In this document: in pieces, positions 58,462-64,000 of the stretch
Numbering within the stretch: position 1 is the stretch's first letter
Layout: each line of letters opens with the position of its first letter
Assembly: GCF_051433165.1 (NCBI RefSeq)
Contig: NZ_JBHMFS010000010.1
Span: forward strand, 127,741 to 191,740
Direction of reading: 5' to 3'
Origin: Falsiroseomonas sp051433165
Lineage (GTDB): Bacteria; Pseudomonadota; Alphaproteobacteria; Acetobacterales; Acetobacteraceae
DNA length: 64,000 nucleotides
The notes under the pieces: model-generated
Database searches by the model: none
The model's input: the letters and a program-made list of their open reading frames with translations, nothing else
What the model was told of the DNA's origin: nothing
Position numbers and translations under genes: made by a program

Positions 58462-59296
58462 TCCCGGCGCGCATGAAGGACTGCACGAACTGACGCTGGA
58501 ACAGCAGGAAGCCGATCAGTAGCGGCGCGGAGGTCATCAGCGTCGCCGCGCTGATGATCGCCCAGTCGATGCCCTGGTCCGTGGAGGCGAACACCGAAAG
58601 CCCCACCGTCAGCGGCCGCGTCTCCACGCTGTTGGTGATGACCAGTGGCCAGAGGAAGTTGTTCCAGTGGTAGGACACGCTGGTCAGCCCATAGGCGAGG
58701 TAGGTCGGCTTCGCCAGCGGCACATAGACGCGCAGCAGAATGCCGAGCGTGCCGCAGCCCTCCACCCGCGCCGCTTCCTCCAACTCCTTCGGCACCTGCT
58801 TGAAGGTTTGTCGCAGCAGGAAGATGCCGAAGGCGCTGGCCATGTAGGGCAGACCGATGGCGAGGATGGTGTCCACCAGCCCGAGCGCGCGCATCGTGCG
58901 GTAATTCTCGACCAGCAGGATGTCCGGCATGATCATCAATTGGAGCAGCACCAGCCCGAACAGGATGCTGCTGCCAGGGAAGGCGGCGCGGGCGAAGGCG
59001 AAGGCGGCGAGCGTGCACAGCACGAATTGCGCGACCAACACCATCGTCACCAGGGCGAAGGTGTTCAGGAAATAGCGCGCGAAGGGCGCGGCTTCCCAGG
59101 CGGAGGCAAAGTTCGACAGCGTCAGGGGTGCGAATAATTCAAAGCGCGTCGAATAACCCGTGGGGTGGAAAGCGGCCCAGAGCGCGTAAAGCAGCGGCGC
59201 CACCCAGACCAGCGCCAGCAGCCAGGCGGCCGCGGTTTCCAGCAGCGTGCCGAGGCGGGGCAGGGCGGGAGCCTGGGTCAGGGTTGTGGCGCTCAT
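58454..59296 (-). CDS. Sugar-type ABC importer permease (UgpE/MalG class)
   Basis: 280-residue inner-membrane permease with six helices. The EAA loop KELEEAARVEGCGTLGILLR that contacts the ATPase lies near residue 185; LVENYRTMRALGLVDTILAI and SYHWNNFLWPLVITNS are typical of the MalG side. It overlaps its partner by ATGA. Last gene of the five-gene operon. Confidence 0.93.
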   Translation of the reverse strand: MSATTLTQAPALPRLGTLLETAAAWLLALVWVAPLLYALWAAFHPTGYSTRFELFAPLTLSNFASAWEAAPFARYFLNTFALVTMVLVAQFVLCTLAAFAFARAAFPGSSILFGLVLLQLMIMPDILLVENYRTMRALGLVDTILAIGLPYMASAFGIFLLRQTFKQVPKELEEAARVEGCGTLGILLRVYVPLAKPTYLAYGLTSVSYHWNNFLWPLVITNSVETRPLTVGLSVFASTDQGIDWAIISAATLMTSAPLLIGFLLFQRQFVQSFMRAGIK

Positions 59297-60168
59297 CGGT
59301 AATGCACCCGCTTGGCGGCGAAGACGAATTGCAGCGCCGCCGTCAGCGCCAGGATCACCAGCAGCACCACTGTCGCCGCCGAGGCTGCCGCCGTATCCCA
59401 GAAGCGGAAGCCGAGGTCGTAGATATGGGTCAGCAGCAGCGCCGTGGCGTTGTCCGGCCCGCCGCGCGTCATGACGATGATGTGGTCCACCAGCCGGAAG
59501 CCGTTGATCACCGCATTCACCGCGATGAACAGCGTGGTCGGCCCCAGCAGCGGCAGCGTCACGCGGAAGAACACCCGCGCGCGCGACGCCCCCTCGATTG
59601 CAGCGGCCTCATACAGATTGGGCGAAATCGCCTGGAGGGCCGCGAGGTAGAAGATCATGAAGAAGCCGGCTTCCTTCCAGACGGCGATCACGATCATGGC
59701 GCCGAGCGCGGTCTCCCGCTGCCCGATCCAATTGGTCGGCCCCCAGCCGAACAGGGCGCCGGTGATCTGGTCCAGCAGGCCGTAATCGGGCGTGTAGAAG
59801 AACAGCCACAGATTCGCGACCGCGATCATCGGCAGCACGGTCGGCGTGAAATAGGCGATGCGCAGCGCGGTGCGGCCGCGGAGCTTGCCGTTCACCCAGA
59901 CCGCCATGGCCAGCGACAGCCCGATGGATAGCGGGATGGTGGCGCCCGCGTAGATCATGTTGTTCCACAGCGCCTGCCAGAACACCGGATCCTCCGCGAG
60001 GATCTGGTAGTTCTCCGCACCGACGAAGCGCGCGGGCCGGTTGGCCCGCGGCGTGGTGAACAGCGAATGCCACAGCGTGGCCACCGCCGGGTAATGCGTG
60101 AAGCCCACCAGCAGCACCAGCGCCGGCGTCAGCATCAGCCAGGCGTGCAGCGTGGTGCGGCTGGGCAT
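59293..60168 (-). CDS. Sugar-type ABC importer permease (UgpA/MalF class)
   Basis: 291-residue permease with six helices; LMLTPALVLLVGFTHYPAVA at the start, EAA loop NLYEAAAIEGASRARVFFRV near residue 200, and FRLVDHIIVMTRGGPDNAT, the UgpA hallmark. Start ATG 60168 chosen over an upstream in-frame ATG (60228) that falls within the binding-protein gene. Ten bases downstream of the second binding-protein gene. Confidence 0.93.
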   Translation of the reverse strand: MPSRTTLHAWLMLTPALVLLVGFTHYPAVATLWHSLFTTPRANRPARFVGAENYQILAEDPVFWQALWNNMIYAGATIPLSIGLSLAMAVWVNGKLRGRTALRIAYFTPTVLPMIAVANLWLFFYTPDYGLLDQITGALFGWGPTNWIGQRETALGAMIVIAVWKEAGFFMIFYLAALQAISPNLYEAAAIEGASRARVFFRVTLPLLGPTTLFIAVNAVINGFRLVDHIIVMTRGGPDNATALLLTHIYDLGFRFWDTAAASAATVVLLVILALTAALQFVFAAKRVHYR

Positions 60169-60178
60169 CAGCGCGGTC

Positions 60179-61468
60179 TCAGGCGCGGCGGAACGGGCGC
60201 AGCACGCGGTCGGCCTCGGCCTGCGCATCGGCCATCGCCTGCTGCGCAGATTTGCTGCCGGCCAGCAGCGCCTGGAGGTTGTCGTTCAGCGCCTTGTAGA
60301 CGCGCTGGTTCTCGTAGGTGGAAAGCTCTCCCACCGCGACCGGCAGCTGGTTCTTGGCGACGGTGGCGGCCGGGAATTCGGCGCTGTAGCGGCGCAGGTT
60401 CTCGGTTTCCCACGCATCCGGGCGCACGGCCAGGTAGCCGGTCTTGATGCACCAATCGGCGGCCAGTTCCGGCTGCGTCAGGAAGCGCATGAAGCGCAGC
60501 GCGGCAGCACGCTCGGCCGGGCTGGCATTCTTGAAGACATAAAGATTGCCGCCGCCCACCACGGTACGCGGGCCGTCCTTGCCCGGCAGCCCGGCGACGC
60601 CGAAATCGAAGCGCGCATTGGTGCGGATGTTGGTCAGGTTGCCGGTGGTGTTCCAGATCATGCTGGCGGTGCCGTTCAGGAAGCTCGGCGCCAGCGTGGC
60701 CCAGTCGGTCAGCCCCTGCGGCTGGATGCGGTGGTCATAGGCCATGGCGCGCCAGAACGCGGCGGCCTCGATGGCGCGGGGATGGTTGAAGAACACCTCG
60801 GTGCCGGCCGCATTCATCAACTGGTGGTTCACCTGGTTGGCGAGCGCGCCGAAGGTCCATTGCGCCGTGCCAGAATTGGTCGCCATCTGCACGCCCCAGC
60901 GCGCGGAGCCCTCGCGGCGGGTCAGCTTCTGCCCGGCCTCGACCAGCTGCGCCCAGGTGGCGGGCGGCGCATCCGGGTTCAGCCCGACTTCGCGGAACTG
61001 GTCCTTGTTGTAGTAATAGACGCTGGTGGAGCGCTGGAACGGCACCGACCAGGTCTTCGCCTCCGCCTTGCTGTTCGCCAGGAAGGCGGGGAAGAAGCCG
61101 CCGAGCCAGGCAGCGGTCTCGGCGCTGGCATCGATGTCCTCGATCGGGGCGAGGATGTCCATGTCGCGCAGGCTGTGCAGCTCGGCCGCCAGCAGCACGG
61201 AGAAATGCGGCCCGGCGCCGCCACGGATGGCAGTGACGGCCTTGGTCAGCGTCTCGCCGTAGCTGCCCGCATAGACCGGGTTCACCTTGATGCCGGTTTC
61301 ACGCTGGAAGGCTTCGCAATAGCCGTCGATGATGCGCGGCACCGGGCCGCCGATGGCGATCGGGTAGTAGAAGCTCAGCTCCTGCGCGGTCTGCGCGCGC
61401 AGCAGGGACGGCGTGGCGAGCAGGCTGGCGCCGGCGATAAGCGCGGCGCGACGGGTGATCTGCGTCAT
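60179..61468 (-). CDS. Sugar-type ABC binding protein 2 (UgpB-like)
   Basis: 429-residue periplasmic binding protein. Signal MTQITRRAALIAGASLLATP is TAT-like, ending near LRAQT. Core motifs ELSFYYPIAIGGPVPRIIDG, AGSYGETLTKAVTAIRGGAG, VPFQRSTSVYYYNKDQFREV and MIWNTTGNLTNIRTNA match the UgpB class. A full-length paralogue is encoded directly upstream, 16 bases away. Ligand perhaps inositol, glycerol phosphate or a polyol, judged from the neighbourhood. Confidence 0.92.
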   Translation of the reverse strand: MTQITRRAALIAGASLLATPSLLRAQTAQELSFYYPIAIGGPVPRIIDGYCEAFQRETGIKVNPVYAGSYGETLTKAVTAIRGGAGPHFSVLLAAELHSLRDMDILAPIEDIDASAETAAWLGGFFPAFLANSKAEAKTWSVPFQRSTSVYYYNKDQFREVGLNPDAPPATWAQLVEAGQKLTRREGSARWGVQMATNSGTAQWTFGALANQVNHQLMNAAGTEVFFNHPRAIEAAAFWRAMAYDHRIQPQGLTDWATLAPSFLNGTASMIWNTTGNLTNIRTNARFDFGVAGLPGKDGPRTVVGGGNLYVFKNASPAERAAALRFMRFLTQPELAADWCIKTGYLAVRPDAWETENLRRYSAEFPAATVAKNQLPVAVGELSTYENQRVYKALNDNLQALLAGSKSAQQAMADAQAEADRVLRPFRRA

Positions 61469-61484
61469 GGGAAGAGATCCTTTC

Positions 61485-62768
61485 TCAGCGGTAGCTGCGG
61501 AGGATGCGCTCGGCCTCGGCCTGCGCGTCGGCCATGGCCGGTGCGGCCTGCTTGCGGCCGGTGAGGGCTGCCTGGAGGTTGTCGTTCAGCGCTTTGGTCA
61601 CGCGCTGGTTCTCCTGCGTGGAGAGCTCAGCCACGGCGTGCTCAAGCTGGTCACGCGCCACGGCGGCGGCGGGGAAGCCGGCCACATGGGCGCGCATCGC
61701 CGGCGTCTCGAAGGCCGCGGGGGTAACGGCGACATAGCCGGTGTCGATGCCCCATTGCGCGGCGCGCTCCGGCGTCGTCAGGAAGCGTGCGAACTTCACC
61801 GCACCTTCGCGCTGGGCCGCACTGGCGGATTTGAAGACATACAGATTGCCGCCGCCGGTCGGGCTGCCGCGGCGCTTGCCGGCGGGCAGCATGCCGACGC
61901 CGAAGGGGAAGGGGGCGTTGGCCCGGACATTCGTCAGATTACCCGTGGTGGTCCACATAATCGCCACCTTGCGCTCGAAGAAGTCGCGGGGCGTGGTGCC
62001 CCATTCGACGATGCCCGTGGGGTGCACGCGGTGCTTCATGGACAGGTCCATCCAATACTGCAGCGCCTCCGCCACCTTCGGATCATTGTAGAAAGTACGG
62101 TTGCCCTCGGCGTTCATCAGGCGGACGTCGTTCTGCGTCGTCAGGCCCTGGAACAGCCAGTAGGGGAAGCCGGAGGACGGGATCTGCATGCCCCACTGGC
62201 TGGTGGCATCGCCCTGGCGCTTGGTCAGCTTCTGCGCGAATTCCACCTGCTGCGCCCAATCGGCGGGCGGCGTCTCCGGGTTCAGCCCGGCCTCGCGGAA
62301 GGCTTCCTTGTTCCAGTACAGCACCACGGTCGAACGCTGGAACGGAATGCCCCAGGTCTTGCCGCCAGTGCGGCTGTTTTCCAGGAAGCCCGGATAGAAG
62401 CTGTCGAGCCAGGGCTTCTCGGCGCCGGGCAGATCGTCCCAGGCCAGCACTGCGTCTTCGCCGATCAGGGTGAAGATATCGACGGAGAGCAGGCAGGCCA
62501 GATGCGGCGCATCACCGCCGCGCATCGCCGTCAGCGTCTTTGTCAGCGTGTCCTGGTAGCTGCCGGCATAGATCGGCTTCACGCGGAAGCCGGGGTTCTC
62601 GCGGGCGAAATCCTCGCAATAGCCGTCGATGATGCGGGTGATCGGGCCGCCCACCGCGATCGGATAGTTGAACACGATCTCGACGGGGGACTGCGCGCGC
62701 AGGGCGGGGGCTGCGAGCAGTGGGGCGGCGGCGAGGCTGCCGAGGGCCAGGCGACGTGTGATGGTCAT
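61485..62768 (-). CDS. Sugar-type ABC binding protein 1 (UgpB-like)
   Basis: 427-residue paralogue: signal MTITRRLALGSLAAAPLLAA ending near LRAQS; then EIVFNYPIAVGGPITRIIDG, AGSYQDTLTKTLTAMRGGDA and IPFQRSTVVLYWNKEAFREA. Both copies keep the same ligand-cleft pattern (TTGNLTN(I/V)R), so they may bind related solutes with different affinity. It follows the ATPase gene by 19 bases. Confidence 0.92.
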   Translation of the reverse strand: MTITRRLALGSLAAAPLLAAPALRAQSPVEIVFNYPIAVGGPITRIIDGYCEDFARENPGFRVKPIYAGSYQDTLTKTLTAMRGGDAPHLACLLSVDIFTLIGEDAVLAWDDLPGAEKPWLDSFYPGFLENSRTGGKTWGIPFQRSTVVLYWNKEAFREAGLNPETPPADWAQQVEFAQKLTKRQGDATSQWGMQIPSSGFPYWLFQGLTTQNDVRLMNAEGNRTFYNDPKVAEALQYWMDLSMKHRVHPTGIVEWGTTPRDFFERKVAIMWTTTGNLTNVRANAPFPFGVGMLPAGKRRGSPTGGGNLYVFKSASAAQREGAVKFARFLTTPERAAQWGIDTGYVAVTPAAFETPAMRAHVAGFPAAAVARDQLEHAVAELSTQENQRVTKALNDNLQAALTGRKQAAPAMADAQAEAERILRSYR

Positions 62769-62787
62769 GTGAAGGGCGCTCCTGTTG

Positions 62788-63885
62788 TCAGGCGTAGGCG
62801 GTTTCGCGCACCGGTTCCGGCAGGCGCCGGCCGGTCTTGGCGTCGAAGAGATGCAGTGCGGGCGGCAGGCGCAGCCGGAGATGCGTGCCCGTGGGCATGG
62901 CGTGATGGCCGGGGATGCGCGCCTGCATCACCTCCGCGCCGTCGCCGACCGCACAGGCCAGCACGGTCTCGGCGCCGAGGAATTCCGCGGCGAGGACGCG
63001 CACCGGAAGCCCGGCGCCATCGGTCGGCGTCACCTCCTCCGGCCTGATGCCCAGCGTGGCGCCGGTGGCGGCCGCGTGGGCCACGGTGAGGCCCGGCGCA
63101 CCGGCCACTTCCGCACCCTGCGCACCGGGCACCAGGCGCAGCAGGGACATGGGCGGGGTGCCGATGAAGCTGGCGGCGAAGGTGGTGGCGGGGCGGGCGT
63201 AGAGCTCGGCGGGCGTTGCGTCCTGCTCCACCTGGCCGTCCCGCATCAGCACCACCTGGTCGGCCATGCTCATCGCCTCGGCCTGGTCGTGGGTGACATA
63301 GACCATGGTGATGCCGAGGCGCTGTTGCAGCGCGCGGATCTCGCGCCGCATCTCCGCCCGCAGCTTGGCGTCGAGATTGGAAAGCGGTTCATCCATCAGG
63401 CAGATCGGCGCTTCTGCCACCACGGCGCGCGCCAGCGCCACGCGCTGCTGCTGGCCGCCGGAGAGTTGCGCGGGCCGGCGGTCCAGCAGTTGCGCCAGGC
63501 CCATCATCTGCGCGGTGCGGGACAGCCTTGCATCACGCTCGGCGCGGGCCACGCCGCGGGCGCGCAGGCCGAAGATGATGTTCTCGGCGACCGACAGATG
63601 CGGGAACAGCGCGTAGGATTGGAACACCATGGCGATGCCGCGGGATGCGGGGGCCAGCCCCGTCGCGTCGCGCCCATTGATGAAGACCTGACCGCCCGTC
63701 GGCGCCTCCAGCCCCGCCAGCACGCGCAGCAGCGTCGATTTGCCGCAGCCGGAGGGGCCGAGCAGCACCAGGAAGGTGCCGGGCGCCGCGGACAGCGTCA
63801 CGTCACGCAGCGCCTGGGCGGACCCGAAGGATTTGGCCACGCCGGTCAGGCGAAGTTGGCCCTGTGTGGCAGGGGTATCTGACAT
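62788..63885 (-). CDS. Sugar-type ABC importer ATP-binding protein (UgpC/MsmX class)
   Basis: 365-residue ATPase. Walker A GPSGCGKSTLLRVL, signature QLSGGQQQRVALARAV, Walker B ICLMDEPLSNLDAKLR, switch His in VYVTHDQAEAMS, and an OB/TOBE-type regulatory domain from about residue 240. First gene of the operon 63885 to 58454, next to iolDE, suggesting polyol uptake. Start ATG 63885. Confidence 0.95.
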   Translation of the reverse strand: MSDTPATQGQLRLTGVAKSFGSAQALRDVTLSAAPGTFLVLLGPSGCGKSTLLRVLAGLEAPTGGQVFINGRDATGLAPASRGIAMVFQSYALFPHLSVAENIIFGLRARGVARAERDARLSRTAQMMGLAQLLDRRPAQLSGGQQQRVALARAVVAEAPICLMDEPLSNLDAKLRAEMRREIRALQQRLGITMVYVTHDQAEAMSMADQVVLMRDGQVEQDATPAELYARPATTFAASFIGTPPMSLLRLVPGAQGAEVAGAPGLTVAHAAATGATLGIRPEEVTPTDGAGLPVRVLAAEFLGAETVLACAVGDGAEVMQARIPGHHAMPTGTHLRLRLPPALHLFDAKTGRRLPEPVRETAYA

Positions 63886-63904
63886 GGCGGGCGTTTAGCT
63901 GCTT

Positions 63905-63947
63905 GCCATGACAGTGCGATGACGCTTCGGAGTTAGCGCGATGACAG
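63905..63947. promoter_or_regulatory. Phased direct repeats upstream of the ABC operon
   Basis: GCCATGACAG (63905), GCGATGACGC (63916) and GCGATGACAG (63938) start 11 and 22 bases apart, one and two helical turns, just ahead of the ATPase start at 63885. GATGACAG also occurs (inverted) between iolG and iolD. A regulator-binding array is inferred. Beyond it, 63948-64000, I see no gene or site. Confidence 0.4.
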
Positions 63948-64000
63948 CCTTATCGCGCGTCGCCGCGCGTGGATCTATCGCGCCGCGCCTCGCGGCATGG

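Overview
This is a GC-rich chromosomal segment (about 70% G+C) from a metabolically versatile alphaproteobacterium, most likely an Acetobacteraceae member of the Roseomonas type. That placement is an inference from codon bias, TAT/Sec-exported solute receptors, and the number of orphan Bug-family receptors of tripartite tricarboxylate transporters; no rRNA or other marker gene is present. About 66 protein genes cover nearly the whole window. I see no tRNA, rRNA, transposase, integrase or CRISPR array. No gap exceeds 300 bases; the longest (1525-1801) is described as a feature. Genes are tightly packed, with many 4-base ATGA/GTGA overlaps and several tail-to-tail antisense overlaps.

Layout: 1-2548 holds a truncated malate synthase G gene and a divergent GntR/FCD regulator. 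2615-6697 carries a gamma-glutamyltransferase-like enzyme, two GOLPH3/GPP34-like proteins and a Bug receptor. 6705-9102 (minus) encodes a polysaccharide deacetylase and a fusion of a periplasmic amino-acid-binding domain to a TRIC/UPF0126 membrane channel domain. 9172-13794 is a catabolic run: amidase, FAH-family hydrolase, Bug receptor, M20 peptidase. 13834-24239 mixes thioesterases, Bug receptors, D-erythronate dehydrogenase, diaminopropionate ammonia-lyase, a type 1 periplasmic binding protein and a quinone oxidoreductase. 24299-28706 has a DMT exporter, an alpha/beta hydrolase, a metallophosphoesterase, a photolyase-like protein of permuted domain order and an AlkA-type glycosylase.

28717-32871 (minus) is a TRAP transporter operon with two tandem receptors and, between dctQ and dctM, a ladder of five overlapping micro-ORFs made by a 32-bp tandem repeat. 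33055-39640 carries a lactate-permease-like protein, gamma-glutamylcyclotransferase, two tandem DMT transporters, a PanE/SDR pair and an endolysin-like M15 peptidase. 39719-44946 (minus) looks like a cyclic-ureide (hydantoin-type) pathway: amidohydrolase, GlcG-like protein, Bug receptor, small membrane protein and two N-carbamoyl-amino-acid hydrolases. 45054-48665 has an Old Yellow Enzyme, an Lrp regulator divergent from D-amino-acid dehydrogenase, and a DsbA-like isomerase. 48671-53028 is an iron/polyamine-type ABC importer. 53123-63885 is an inositol region: inositol-phosphatase-like protein, SDR, iolG, iolD, iolE and a five-gene sugar-type ABC importer with duplicated binding proteins.

The recurring theme is uptake receptors next to catabolic enzymes, with local duplication at every scale, from stop-codon ends (15-24 bp) and start sites (32 bp) up to whole genes. 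The most notable items are the binding-protein/channel fusion (6705-8222), the micro-ORF ladder (29992-30151), the permuted photolyase-like protein (26873-28066) and the GPP34 pair (4189-6697).
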